A stretch of DNA of 64,000 bases from Bacteroidota bacterium (GTDB lineage Bacteria > Bacteroidota > Bacteroidia > Chitinophagales > Chitinophagaceae). A model generated the notes under the pieces. It saw only the letters and a list, made by a program, of their open reading frames with translations. It was not told the origin of the DNA and ran no database searches. Every line of letters begins with the position of its first letter. Positions within the stretch are counted from its first letter, which is position 1. This document shows positions 29,922-38,841 of the stretch, in pieces. The DNA lies in NCBI GenBank assembly GCA_023430465.1, contig JAEZAM010000039.1:1-64000 (forward strand), read 5' to 3'. The position numbers and the translations under genes were made by a program.

Positions 29922-31286
29922 ATGAGAAAAAAATGGCTCGCCCTGGCAACAGGGCTCACGGTTTCCATAGCCGTGATGGCTCAACCAAGACTCCCCCAGA
30001 ATTACTACTGGACAAAACTGGCAAACGGCCTCGAAGTTGTCGTGATCGAAAACAGCAAAGTGCCACTGGCCACCATCGAGATTGCGGTGAAAAATGGTGC
30101 CTACACAGAGGGGCCGGAATACAGTGGTCTCTCGCATCTGTTTGAACATATGTTCTTCAAGGCAAACAAGGACTATCCTGACCAGGAGCAATACATCCGC
30201 CGCACAGAGGAACTCGGGATGATCTGGAACGGTACTACCAGCGTAGAGCGCGTGAACTACTTCTTCACCTTCGATAAGGACAGCCTCGATGCCGGCCTTC
30301 GCTTTATGAACTCCGCTATCCGGTTCCCGGTATACCGTACCGAGGATATGCAAAAAGAAAGACCGGTTGTAGATGGCGAATTCCAGCGAATGGAAAGTGA
30401 TCCTGGTTCCCAGCTCTGGCTCGAAACGCAAAAACAAACCTGGGGCGCGAATGTGACCCGCAAGAATCCCATCGGTGATCACGATGTCATCAATTCCGCT
30501 ACACCGGAGAAGATGATGATCATCAAGGACAAATATTATTACCCCAATAACTCGATCCTCGTTATCGCAGGCGATGTGAAACATACCGAGGCTTTTGCAG
30601 ATGCACAGCGGATTTTCGGCGACTGGAAGGCAAGTGACTTCGATCCGCACGAGAAATTTCCCATCCCCGAGTTTGAACCGATCAGGGAAAACAAATACTT
30701 CATCAAGGAAATGTCCATTGCCCAAACGCCATATATCATGATGCAGTGGCATGGCCCGGATACACGCAATGATTCCCTCAATACAATTGTCGCCGATGTG
30801 TTCTCCGGTATACTGGCACTGAACTCCTCTAAATGGCAACAGGCGTTGATCGACAAAGGACTCGCCTCTTATGCCAGCGTGAGTTATTCCACTAACAAAT
30901 ATGTGGGACCAATCCAGGTGTTCCTGGTTCCCAACCCCGGAAAGATGAAGGAGTGTTATGCAGAGGTACTGAATCAACTCAGCCATTTCGGTGATGCAGA
31001 TTATTTCACCGATGAGCAGATAGCGACGGCAAAAGAAATCATCTATCGCAACAACATCCGCAGCACGGAAAAGCCATCCTCACTTGCTTCCCAACTTACC
31101 TATCATTGGTGCAGCACATCATTGCCGTATTTCACCGATTATATCGGTGCTTGCCAGAAAGTTACCAGGCAGCAGTTGCAGGACTATGCAAAAAAATATA
31201 TCGTAGCCAAACCTTTCGTAGCCGGCATGATCATCAACAAGGAAATGAATGAGCAGCTCAAGCCTGCTGAATACTTCAAAAATTAA
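29922..31286 (+). CDS. M16 family zinc metalloprotease (active subunit)
   Basis: A 454-residue pitrilysin-family protease. Signal peptide (about 1-20, VMAQ), then the inverted zinc motif HLFEH at residues 72-76 with the distal Glu expected about 75 residues later. The R/Y-type M16 C-terminal half is present (SYSTNKYVGPIQVFLVPNP). The next gene, 11 bp downstream, is an M16 paralogue without the zinc motif, so the pair should form the usual active/inactive heterodimer in the periplasm. It probably degrades peptides. Confidence 0.93.
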   Translation: MRKKWLALATGLTVSIAVMAQPRLPQNYYWTKLANGLEVVVIENSKVPLATIEIAVKNGAYTEGPEYSGLSHLFEHMFFKANKDYPDQEQYIRRTEELGMIWNGTTSVERVNYFFTFDKDSLDAGLRFMNSAIRFPVYRTEDMQKERPVVDGEFQRMESDPGSQLWLETQKQTWGANVTRKNPIGDHDVINSATPEKMMIIKDKYYYPNNSILVIAGDVKHTEAFADAQRIFGDWKASDFDPHEKFPIPEFEPIRENKYFIKEMSIAQTPYIMMQWHGPDTRNDSLNTIVADVFSGILALNSSKWQQALIDKGLASYASVSYSTNKYVGPIQVFLVPNPGKMKECYAEVLNQLSHFGDADYFTDEQIATAKEIIYRNNIRSTEKPSSLASQLTYHWCSTSLPYFTDYIGACQKVTRQQLQDYAKKYIVAKPFVAGMIINKEMNEQLKPAEYFKN

Positions 31287-31297
31287 ACAAGACCACA

Positions 31298-32635
31298 ATG
31301 AAGAAGACTATTTATATATTATTCCTGGCCATGCTAGCCCTTCCGGCCATGGTTTCGGCGCAGGCAGGCAAGCCATATGACATGATGATAAACGGTGTCA
31401 AGGTAATCGTGCAACCAAGCGGAAATGATATCGTGGTTGTGCAAACGGTCATCAAAGGCGGCGTGCAGAATTACCCGGCTGCAAAGGCGGGTATTGAAAA
31501 CCTGGCGATCAACGCGCTGACGGAATGCGGTACTGCAAAAGATGACAAGAACAGCTTCAAAGACAAGCTTGATAAGATGAGCGCCATCATCAGCGGCTAT
31601 TCGGGGATGGATTATGCCAGTGTGAATATGAATTGCATAAAAGGAGATTTTGATGCTGTCTGGAATCTGTATACCGATGCCATCACTGCTCCAAGATTTG
31701 ATGTAAAAGAGTTTGACCGGATCAGGCAGGATGCTGTAAATAATATCCGCGCCAGTGAATCAAACCCGGATAACTCGATCGATAAGTTTGCGAAGCAAAC
31801 AGCATTTGCCGGTAAGAACTACGCCAAGGATCCCCAGGGAACCGTGGCTACGGTGGAATTGTTGAAAGCCGCGGAAGTAAAAAAATACTGGCAGTCGATC
31901 GCAACACGTTCAAGAATGGTGATCGTGGTGGTTGCCGACCTTGATAAAGCGGTGATCGAGAAAAAAGTGAAAGAGTTCCTCGCAAAGGTTCCTGCGGGCA
32001 AGCCATTTGTGGCTGACAAAGCTGCTTATGTGCCTGCTGCCAATACGTTCAAGGCCCAGGACAGGGAGAATGCCACTAACTATGTACAGGGCATCACCAG
32101 CGGCCCGCAGCCTGGTACGCCGGATTATAACGCGTTCGTGCTCGCGATGCAGATATTTTCCAGCCGTCATTTCGTTGAGGTGCGTTCAAAGAATGGTTTG
32201 TCTTATGCACCCGGTGCCTGGTTCACTCCCGGCCGCACACCATACGCCAATATTTATGTGACTACGACCGAGCCTGATAAGTATATCGCTGTCGCGCGTG
32301 CACTCATTGATAAGATCAAGGCGGAAGGATTCACCGAAGCAGAATTGAAAAATGAAAAAACGGGCTACCTCACAGGGGTCTACTATCGCCAGGAAACCAA
32401 TGAGGCGCAGGCCGCTTCACTTGCCGGCAACGAAGTGATCCACGGCAACTGGCAGCGTGCCATCAAGATCAAGGATGATATCAAGAAAGTAACACTTGAT
32501 CAGTTGAATGCCGCTTTCAAAAAGTATATCAACAACATTACCTGGGTTTACCAGGGGGATTCAAAGAAAGTGACTCCCACGATGTATACCCAAAAGGCAA
32601 CACCCGCCATGCCTGCTGAGAAAAAGGCATTCTAA
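31298..32635 (+). CDS. M16 family protease homologue (inactive partner)
   Basis: A 445-residue M16-fold protein with a signal peptide (MKKTIYILFLAMLALPAMVSAQ). At the place of HxxEH the sequence reads GIENLAINALTECGT, so zinc binding is lost; the C-terminal half keeps the R/Y motif region (FVEVRSKNGLSYAPGAWF). It is 11 bp behind the active subunit and ends at a terminator (32654-32677). Likely role: substrate binding half of the heterodimer. Confidence 0.93.
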   Translation: MKKTIYILFLAMLALPAMVSAQAGKPYDMMINGVKVIVQPSGNDIVVVQTVIKGGVQNYPAAKAGIENLAINALTECGTAKDDKNSFKDKLDKMSAIISGYSGMDYASVNMNCIKGDFDAVWNLYTDAITAPRFDVKEFDRIRQDAVNNIRASESNPDNSIDKFAKQTAFAGKNYAKDPQGTVATVELLKAAEVKKYWQSIATRSRMVIVVVADLDKAVIEKKVKEFLAKVPAGKPFVADKAAYVPAANTFKAQDRENATNYVQGITSGPQPGTPDYNAFVLAMQIFSSRHFVEVRSKNGLSYAPGAWFTPGRTPYANIYVTTTEPDKYIAVARALIDKIKAEGFTEAELKNEKTGYLTGVYYRQETNEAQAASLAGNEVIHGNWQRAIKIKDDIKKVTLDQLNAAFKKYINNITWVYQGDSKKVTPTMYTQKATPAMPAEKKAF

Positions 32636-32653
32636 GAATATTTTAATTACCAT

Positions 32654-32683
32654 GCCTGCTCCGCTACCGGGGCAGGCTTTTTT
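32654..32683 (+). terminator. Intrinsic terminator of the M16 pair
   Basis: Stem GCCTGCTCCG with CGGGGCAGGC (one G-T pair), 4-nt loop, followed by six T. It sits 18 bp after the M16 stop, just before the end of the convergent epimerase gene. Confidence 0.9.
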
Positions 32684-33611
32684 ATGCCTTACCGGCGAGG
32701 GCGGTTACAGCGTTGCTGACCGAAGGATGTAAAAACGTAAAACCTGACAGTTGCAACTTCTTACTGCTCACAGTAGCGCTTTTCAGCACTTCAATGCTCA
32801 TGTCTCCAAGTGCCAGCTTTAGCGCGAATGAAGGAACATAAACCGGGATGAAGTATTTCCCCCGAAATTGTTTTGCTGTTTCCATTATGAGTTCTTTATT
32901 GGATACAGGTACAGGTGCCACCAGATTATATACACCATGGATGGACTCGTGTTCGATAGCGAAGGTGATAAACCGGATCACATCATCCACGTGAATCCAA
33001 CTGATGACCTGTTTACCATTTCCCAGGATGGTTGCGATGCCGAATTTCAGTGGTTTCCTGAACTCTTCCATGGCTCCGCCATCATTGGCGAGCACGATAC
33101 CTATCCGGCCCTGTACAAGCCGAAGCCTCTCCTTGAGCGGATGCAGGCTGTTTTCCCACAACACGCAGGTTCTGCCGAGAAAATCGTCGTTTGGCTGATC
33201 GGTCTCCTGGAATGGCGCCGTATTGGGAACCGCAGGATCAGGGCCATAGTAACCGATGGCCGATGCGCCAACGACCACCTTTATCTTATTTGGTAGTTCT
33301 CCAATAGCTTTTACCAGCAAGGCCCCGGAATCTACCCGGCTGTCCACGATCTCTTTTTTCCTTTTCTCCGACCATCGCTTTTCCGCTACACCCGCACCGG
33401 CAAGATGCACCAGTGCATCAGCTTCGGCAAGCGCGGCGGCATCTATGGTTCCACGGCCAATATCCCAGGAGGCATATCGTACTCCTGGCAATGGTTTAGC
33501 CTTTGCCGGATCCCTCGTAAGGATGATCACTTGATAACCAAGCCTGGTAAGATGTGTCGTAAGGGCCCGGCCTATCAGACCGGTACCGCCTGTGATCAGG
33601 ATTGTAGCCAT
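32682..33611 (-). CDS. TIGR01777/SDR39U1 family epimerase-like protein
   Basis: A 309-residue extended short-chain dehydrogenase. N-terminal Rossmann motif TGGTGLIGRAL (7-17), active-site-like SAIGYYG (about 115-121), and the C-terminal HPSVSNAVTAL of the family. The E. coli relative is YfcH; eukaryotic relatives are SDR39U1. Substrate unknown. Transcribed towards the M16 pair. A -7-like box lies 3 nt upstream of the ATG. Confidence 0.9.
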   Translation of the reverse strand: MATILITGGTGLIGRALTTHLTRLGYQVIILTRDPAKAKPLPGVRYASWDIGRGTIDAAALAEADALVHLAGAGVAEKRWSEKRKKEIVDSRVDSGALLVKAIGELPNKIKVVVGASAIGYYGPDPAVPNTAPFQETDQPNDDFLGRTCVLWENSLHPLKERLRLVQGRIGIVLANDGGAMEEFRKPLKFGIATILGNGKQVISWIHVDDVIRFITFAIEHESIHGVYNLVAPVPVSNKELIMETAKQFRGKYFIPVYVPSFALKLALGDMSIEVLKSATVSSKKLQLSGFTFLHPSVSNAVTALAGKA

Positions 33612-33614
33612 GTA

Positions 33615-33622
33615 TAAATTTA
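33615..33622 (-). promoter_or_regulatory. -7-like box of the epimerase gene, 3 nt from ATG
   Basis: TAAATTTA on the minus strand (one change from TAnnTTTG) is followed by TAC and the ATG at 33611. It is one of four such close placements in this window but is the weakest because the surroundings are simply AT-rich. Confidence 0.25.
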
Positions 33623-33704
33623 AAGTTTATAACATTCCCTGCTGCTGTTTGTTGCCGCTCAACACTTAACTTTATCCTGATCGATTACCAATATTTGATA
33701 AATC

Positions 33705-34481
33705 ATGAAATCATACCTCATCACATTGTTATCAGTGGTCCTGCTTACCGCCTGCTCGACTGCTCAGGAATCCAAAGGCGATCCAAAGGCAACGGAAGTA
33801 TGGGAGCCCAGGCCCAAAAGGATTACAGCACCATCCAATCCGCTCGAAGCACCTTCGGATGCAATCGTTTTATTTAATGGAAAGGATCTCTCGGAGTGGA
33901 GTTCTGCAGGCGATTCTACAAAGCCAGCGCAGTGGACTGTTGCGGACGGTATGTTTACGGTGAAAAAAGGAACCGGAGCTATCCAGACCAAAAAAACATT
34001 TCTTGATTACCAGCTTCACATCGAATGGCGTATCCCGCAGGTGATCAGCGGTTCAGGCCAGGCAAGAGGAAACAGTGGTGTATTCCTGGCATCCACCGGC
34101 AACGGAGACGATGGTTATGAGATACAGGTGCTGGACAGTTACGAGAATGAAACATATTCCAACGGCCAGGCTGCCAGCATTTACAAGCAACACATTCCCC
34201 TGGTGAATGCCAGCCGCAAGCCCGGCGAATGGCAGGTATATGACATTGTGTGGACGGCACCCCGCTTCAATGACAATGGCAGTCTTAAAACCCCTGCACG
34301 TATCACGGCATTCCACAATGGCGTGCTCGTTCAAAATAATGTATCACTTCTTGGACCCACGCTATACATCGGCAAACCATCATACAACAAAGCCCATGGC
34401 GCCAGCCCGATCAAACTCCAGGATCATGGTGACCCAAGTGAGCCCATCAGTTTTAGAAATATCTGGATTCGCCCCTTATAA
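33705..34481 (+). CDS. DUF1080 (3-keto-disaccharide hydrolase-type) lipoprotein
   Basis: A 258-residue lipoprotein (signal with lipobox LLTAC, C17) carrying a DUF1080 concanavalin-like domain: ALFNGKDL-type motif present as IVLFNGKDLSEWSS, HIEWRIP, GNSGVFLAS and YEIQVLDSYEN. Family members bind or cleave glycosides, and some act on 3-keto-disaccharides. The next gene, 3 bp downstream, is a GH43 glycosidase, so both probably work on the same glycan at the cell surface. Confidence 0.9.
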   Translation: MKSYLITLLSVVLLTACSTAQESKGDPKATEVWEPRPKRITAPSNPLEAPSDAIVLFNGKDLSEWSSAGDSTKPAQWTVADGMFTVKKGTGAIQTKKTFLDYQLHIEWRIPQVISGSGQARGNSGVFLASTGNGDDGYEIQVLDSYENETYSNGQAASIYKQHIPLVNASRKPGEWQVYDIVWTAPRFNDNGSLKTPARITAFHNGVLVQNNVSLLGPTLYIGKPSYNKAHGASPIKLQDHGDPSEPISFRNIWIRPL

Positions 34482-34484
34482 ATC

Positions 34485-35510
34485 ATGAAAATGCTACACC
34501 GTACCCTCACAAGTATCGCCCTGTTGTGTTGCCTCACCGCTGTATCCCATGCACAGAAGAAAAGCGGCAACCCCGTTTTTCCCGGCAACTATGCAGACCC
34601 CGAAGCGGTCATCTTCAATAATCAATATTGGATATACCCCACTTTTTCGGCGCCGTATAATAGCCAGGTGTTCATGGATGCCTTTTCCTCCACAGACCTG
34701 GTCACGTGGACAAAGCACCCACGTATCATCGATACCACTGCCGTCCGCTGGGCAAAACGTGCACTCTGGGCACCGGCTGTAGTTCGCAAGGATGATAAGT
34801 ATTATATATTTTTTGCTGCAAATGATATTCAGAGCGACAATGAATATGGAGGCATAGGCGTAGCCGTGGCGGATAATCCGGCCGGTCCGTTCAAAGACCT
34901 GCTCGGTAAGCCATTGATCGATAAATTTCACAACGGCGCACAGCCGATCGATCAATACGTGTTCCAGGATACAGATGGCTCATGGTACATGATCTATGGC
35001 GGCTGGCGGCATTGCAATATTGTGAAACTGAAAAATGATTTCACCGGGGTAGAGCCGCACAAGGACGGCTCACTGTATAAAGAGATCACACCGGAAGGAT
35101 ATGTAGAAGGACCGATCATGTTCAGGAAGAATGATAAGTATTATTTCATGTGGTCAGAAGGAGGCTGGACTGGCCCCGACTACTCAGTTGCCTACGCAAT
35201 AGCTGATTCACCCTTCGGGCCATTCAAGCGGGTAGATAAGATATTGAAGCAGGATCCTGATATTGCAACGGGTGCAGGGCACCACTCAGTGATCAATGTG
35301 CCCGGAACAAATGAGTGGTTCATAGTTTATCACCGCCGCCCCAAAGGACTCACAGATGCCAATGCGCGCGTGACCTGCATCGATGAAATGAAATTTGACA
35401 GTGACGGCCGCATACTCCCTGTAAAGATCACCAACGAAGGGGTTGAGGCGAGGAAGTTGAAAAAATCAAAACTGAAAACGTCAAACGCAAAACTTAAAAC
35501 AGTAAACTGA
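34485..35510 (+). CDS. Glycoside hydrolase family 43 enzyme
   Basis: A 341-residue secreted five-bladed propeller glycosidase, likely an arabinofuranosidase or xylosidase. Signal peptide ends SHAQ (about 23). The catalytic base Asp is in GNYADPEAVIF (about 35), the pKa-modulating Asp probably in QPIDQYVFQD, and the acid Glu in EGPIMFRKNDKYYFMW (about 208). The final ~16 residues (KKSKLKTSNAKLK and on) are Lys-rich and are encoded by sequence belonging to an intergenic A-rich repeat, so the tail looks like read-through into the repeat. Operon with the DUF1080 gene. Confidence 0.9.
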   Translation: MKMLHRTLTSIALLCCLTAVSHAQKKSGNPVFPGNYADPEAVIFNNQYWIYPTFSAPYNSQVFMDAFSSTDLVTWTKHPRIIDTTAVRWAKRALWAPAVVRKDDKYYIFFAANDIQSDNEYGGIGVAVADNPAGPFKDLLGKPLIDKFHNGAQPIDQYVFQDTDGSWYMIYGGWRHCNIVKLKNDFTGVEPHKDGSLYKEITPEGYVEGPIMFRKNDKYYFMWSEGGWTGPDYSVAYAIADSPFGPFKRVDKILKQDPDIATGAGHHSVINVPGTNEWFIVYHRRPKGLTDANARVTCIDEMKFDSDGRILPVKITNEGVEARKLKKSKLKTSNAKLKTVN

Positions 35511-35700
35511 TAGAAAATTTTGAGAGGATAATGGTGAACGGGGCTTTTGGTAGCCAGTTTATGTGTAAAAATTACTTGTGGTACGCCCGGTGATTTTTTA
35601 TTTTGACTTTCGACTTTTAAGTCTTGCGTTTTGAATTTTAACTTTTAAGTTTTGCATTTTGAGTTTTGCGTTTTAGTTTTTGCATTTTGAATTATTGCAT
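35459..35700. repeat. A-rich/T-rich inverted repeat after GH43 gene
   Basis: A-rich words on the left (in the 3' end of the GH43 gene) face T-rich words on the right (TTTTGACTTTCGACTTTTAA, GTTTTGCATTTTGAGTTTTG). GCAAAACTTAAAA at 35487-35499 is exactly complementary to TTTTAAGTTTTGC at 35643-35655. It is the same word family as at 15701-15777 and may act as a weak transcript end. Confidence 0.6.
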
Positions 35701-35713
35701 ATTAAATCTTTCC

Positions 35714-36622
35714 ATGGTACTCTCCATCGACCAACTGACAAAAAAATACGGGTCCATCACTGCACTGAATGCCGTGAGCTTTGATGTACCGCCAGGCAGC
35801 GTGTTTGGTATCCTGGGGCCAAACGGTAGTGGGAAAACAACGTTACTAGGTATCGTGATGGATGTGCTGAAGGCAACCTCCGGCCGCTTTACCTGGGAGG
35901 GTAACAACAACAGTGCGGCGCACAGACGTGAGATCGGTACGCTCCTCGAGACGCCGAATTTTTATCATTACCTGAGTGGGGAGGCAAATCTGCGGATTGC
36001 TGCAAAGATCAAGCAGCGCGGCGAGAACGATATCGAGAAAGTGCTTCACATGGTGAACCTCTATGAGCGGCGCAAATCGAAGTTCAGCAGCTACTCGCTG
36101 GGTATGAAGCAACGCCTTGCCATCGCCTCGGCTTTGCTGGGTGACCCCGCTATCCTGGTGTTTGATGAACCAACGAATGGCCTGGATCCGGCAGGTATCG
36201 CCGAGATCAGGGATCTTATCAGGCAACTCAACCGCCAGGGTAAAACGATCATTATGGCCAGCCATATCCTTGATGAAGTAGAACGTGTTTGTTCACACGT
36301 TGCCATTATCCAGCGGGGCGTACTGAAAACACTTGGCACAGTCTCATCTGTACTGTCCGGAGCAGAGGGGGGTGGAAACTATTTCGAGATATCCGCACCC
36401 GATCTCGATGCGCTTGCACAATCGATCCGGCAAATGCCCGGTATACTGGGAGTGGTAGCAACGGATGTAGCCCTGGAAATACAGGCGGCAGATACTGTTG
36501 ATGCGGCATCTGTAAATGCCTGGTGTTTTCAACAGGGTATAACATTGCATTTGCTTACTCCACGAAAGAAAAATCTTGAAGCCCGCTTCCTCGAGATCAC
36601 CGGCACAAAAAGCGATCGTTAA
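35714..36622 (+). CDS. ABC transporter ATP-binding protein
   Basis: A 302-residue ATPase from the ATG at 35714 (MVLSIDQLTKKYGSITALN). Walker A GPNGSGKTT (about 38-46), signature SYSLGMKQRL (about 134-143), Walker B ILVFDEPTNGLDP (about 155-167) and the switch His in MASHILDE are present. The C-terminal extension resembles the exporter ATPases of the NatA/BcrA type. The permease gene follows after 18 bp. The upstream open frame to 35666 lies in the repeat and is rejected. Confidence 0.93.
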   Translation: MVLSIDQLTKKYGSITALNAVSFDVPPGSVFGILGPNGSGKTTLLGIVMDVLKATSGRFTWEGNNNSAAHRREIGTLLETPNFYHYLSGEANLRIAAKIKQRGENDIEKVLHMVNLYERRKSKFSSYSLGMKQRLAIASALLGDPAILVFDEPTNGLDPAGIAEIRDLIRQLNRQGKTIIMASHILDEVERVCSHVAIIQRGVLKTLGTVSSVLSGAEGGGNYFEISAPDLDALAQSIRQMPGILGVVATDVALEIQAADTVDAASVNAWCFQQGITLHLLTPRKKNLEARFLEITGTKSDR

Positions 36623-36640
36623 TCACCAACAAGATCAACT

Positions 36641-37438
36641 ATGTTACGTTTATTCCAGATAGAATGGATGAAGATCAAGACCTACAGGACATTCTGGCTC
36701 CTGTTTGTCGGCTTCCTCGTCACCTTTCCATTGACGCTTTATTTTTTCGCTACAAAATTCAATGAAGGCTCCGGCAACCAGCAGGAGGAGTTGTTGAAAT
36801 CGCTGATGGGTAATCCGTTTTCCTTTCCTCGCGCCTGGCTTTCGTCGGCATATTTTGGCGGATTGTTTTTCGTGATGATTGGCATGCTCTTCATCCTGCT
36901 GATCACGAACGAGGTTCAGTACAGAACACACCGACAGAATATCATCGATGGCTGGAGCAGGATGGACTTCCTCGCGGCAAAGTTTACGATGCTGGTGTTT
37001 TTCGTGCTTGTGTCCACGGCACTGGTATTTATCAGCGGTTTCTGGATCGGGAGCATGTATCCTGCGGAAGGAACGAGCTATCGTGATGGCCTCCACTATG
37101 TGGGCTATTTTGCACTGATGGCGACTATTTACCTGGCCGTTGCCTCTGTGATCGCCATCCTGGTAAAACGAACGGGACTCAGCATCATTATTTATTTTGG
37201 CATCGTGTGCATCGCAGATAACCTGCTTTGGCTGATGCTGACCAAGAACAACAGCCAGGCCGGCTATTTCCTGCCGCTGGAAACCGGCGATTCGCTGCTG
37301 CCGAATCCGTTCAAGCCAAAAGCGATGGAAAAAAGAACCCTGGCCGACAGTACACTGGTCATGGCAGCGATCGCCTACATCGCGTTATTTGGATTCCTGA
37401 TCCGCAATTATTTTCAACGAACAGATCTCAAAACCTGA
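36641..37438 (+). CDS. ABC-2 type transporter permease
   Basis: A 265-residue membrane protein with six predicted helices (for example FWLLFVGFLVTFPLTLYFF, GLFFVMIGMLFILLITNEV, VFFVLVSTALVFISGFWIG, YFALMATIYLAVASVIAIL, LSIIIYFGIVCIADNLLWL, STLVMAAIAYIALFGFLI). It follows the ATPase gene and forms the permease half of an ABC-2-type exporter. Substrate not identifiable. LD-carboxypeptidase follows 6 bp later. Confidence 0.9.
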   Translation: MLRLFQIEWMKIKTYRTFWLLFVGFLVTFPLTLYFFATKFNEGSGNQQEELLKSLMGNPFSFPRAWLSSAYFGGLFFVMIGMLFILLITNEVQYRTHRQNIIDGWSRMDFLAAKFTMLVFFVLVSTALVFISGFWIGSMYPAEGTSYRDGLHYVGYFALMATIYLAVASVIAILVKRTGLSIIIYFGIVCIADNLLWLMLTKNNSQAGYFLPLETGDSLLPNPFKPKAMEKRTLADSTLVMAAIAYIALFGFLIRNYFQRTDLKT

Positions 37439-37444
37439 TTTATC

Positions 37445-38356
37445 ATGACCACAATACCTCCGTCGCTAAACCCTGGAGACACCATCGGTATTGTCTGCCC
37501 TGCGGGCTACATGGACGCAGGCAAACTGGCAGAATGCATCCGTGTGCTCACTGAAGAGTGGGGCTATAAGGTGAGGCTGGGCGCTACAGTGGGAGGGAGT
37601 TCAACAACCTATTTTTCCGGCACAGACGACGAGCGGTTGAATGATCTCCAGGCCATGCTCGATGACCGGGAGATCAAAGCCGTACTATGCGGCCGCGGCG
37701 GTTATGGCACAGGCCGGATCATCGACCGGATCAATTTCCGCAAGTTTCGCAAGCATCCCAAATGGATCATCGGTTTCAGCGACATCACGATCTTACATAC
37801 ACATATCTATGGCAGGTTTGGCATATCAACCCTGCATGCCCCCATGGGCGCGGCGTTCAATGATGCCGGCTACGTATCGCGATATGTGCAGTCGCTGAAA
37901 GGTGCCATCCAGGGCAGAAAGGCGAGATATGAATGTGAGGCACATGAACTAAACAGAACCGGGATAGCGGCAGGCGAGGTGATCGGAGGAAACCTGGCGT
38001 TGCTGGCACATGTGATCGGGACAAGATCAGATTTCTCTACAAAGGGAAAAATACTCTTCATTGAAGATGTGGGTGAATACATCTATAGCGTTGACCGGAT
38101 GATGCACCAGTTGAAGCGAAGTGGTAAACTGGATAAGCTCGCGGGTTTACTTGTAGGAGGCTTCACCGACATGAAAGATACGGAACGCCCATTTGGTGCT
38201 GAAGTATACTCGTTGATTGCTGACCTGGTGGCAGAGTACGATTACCCCGTTAGCTTCAATTTCCCCGTAAGTCATGGCAAGGAAAACTATGCACTGAAGA
38301 TCGGTGCCCTGTATGATCTGAAAGTGATGAAAGACCGGGTATTGCTGTCAGAGTAA
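37445..38356 (+). CDS. LD-carboxypeptidase (peptidase family S66)
   Basis: A 303-residue enzyme of the LdcA/MccF family, which removes the terminal D-Ala from tetrapeptides during murein recycling. Family motifs: PGDTIGIVCPAGY near the N-terminus, CGRGGYGTGRIIDRI (about 80-94), the nucleophile Ser in IIGFSDITILH (about 110-118), and the charge-relay Glu/His region in LFIEDVGEYIYSVDRM and NFPVSHGKEN (about 275-284). It has no signal peptide, so it is cytoplasmic as in E. coli LdcA. It is tightly behind the ABC exporter genes. Confidence 0.92.
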   Translation: MTTIPPSLNPGDTIGIVCPAGYMDAGKLAECIRVLTEEWGYKVRLGATVGGSSTTYFSGTDDERLNDLQAMLDDREIKAVLCGRGGYGTGRIIDRINFRKFRKHPKWIIGFSDITILHTHIYGRFGISTLHAPMGAAFNDAGYVSRYVQSLKGAIQGRKARYECEAHELNRTGIAAGEVIGGNLALLAHVIGTRSDFSTKGKILFIEDVGEYIYSVDRMMHQLKRSGKLDKLAGLLVGGFTDMKDTERPFGAEVYSLIADLVAEYDYPVSFNFPVSHGKENYALKIGALYDLKVMKDRVLLSE

Positions 38357-38426
38357 GTTGGCGAAGTCAAACCGGGATAGATTCATTTTCCTGCTTTTTA
38401 ACTAATTTCATTACCATATCATCGCT

Positions 38427-38837
38427 ATGAAAGCAATCAACAGGAGAAACTTCATTGTCGCCGCTTCAGCCCTTGCCCTGGCACCCGTTGCTGTTGCAGG
38501 GAAAACGACACAACCTAAAAAATCATCGAACTTGGTACACCACGTTTTTTTCTGGCTGAAAAGCCCCGGCAGCGCCGCAGATCGTAAACAGTTAATGGAA
38601 GGACTTCGGACGCTGAAAGGAATCAAGGAAGTGAAAAAATTATTGATCGGTACCCCCGCATCTACCGAAAAGCGTGAGGTGGTGGACAATAGCTATGACG
38701 TGTCCGAATTGATGTATTTCGACAACCTCGAAGACCAGGCTGCGTACCAGGTTCATCCTATTCATAAGGCGTTCGTTGATAAATACAGCCACCTCTGGGA
38801 AAGGGTCGTGGTGTATGATATGCTCATCGCTGAATAG
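38427..38837 (+). CDS. Dabb (stress-responsive alpha-beta barrel) protein, exported
   Basis: A 136-residue protein with an N-terminal export signal containing [19 protein letters not shown], which resembles a Tat signal though the motif is only NRRNFIV, followed by a Dabb domain ([31 protein letters not shown], then [27 protein letters not shown]). Dabb proteins are small ferredoxin-fold dimers of varied function. The following hydrolase gene starts 4 bp after its stop, suggesting one transcript. Confidence 0.88.
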   Translation: MKAINRRNFIVAASALALAPVAVAGKTTQPKKSSNLVHHVFFWLKSPGSAADRKQLMEGLRTLKGIKEVKKLLIGTPASTEKREVVDNSYDVSELMYFDNLEDQAAYQVHPIHKAFVDKYSHLWERVVVYDMLIAE

Positions 38838-38841
38838 AAAA

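Noticed and set aside
29901..30986. 361-codon minus-strand ORF
   Set aside because: It is fully antisense to the M16 protease with HLFEH motif; no recognisable domain, so it is a shadow of that gene.
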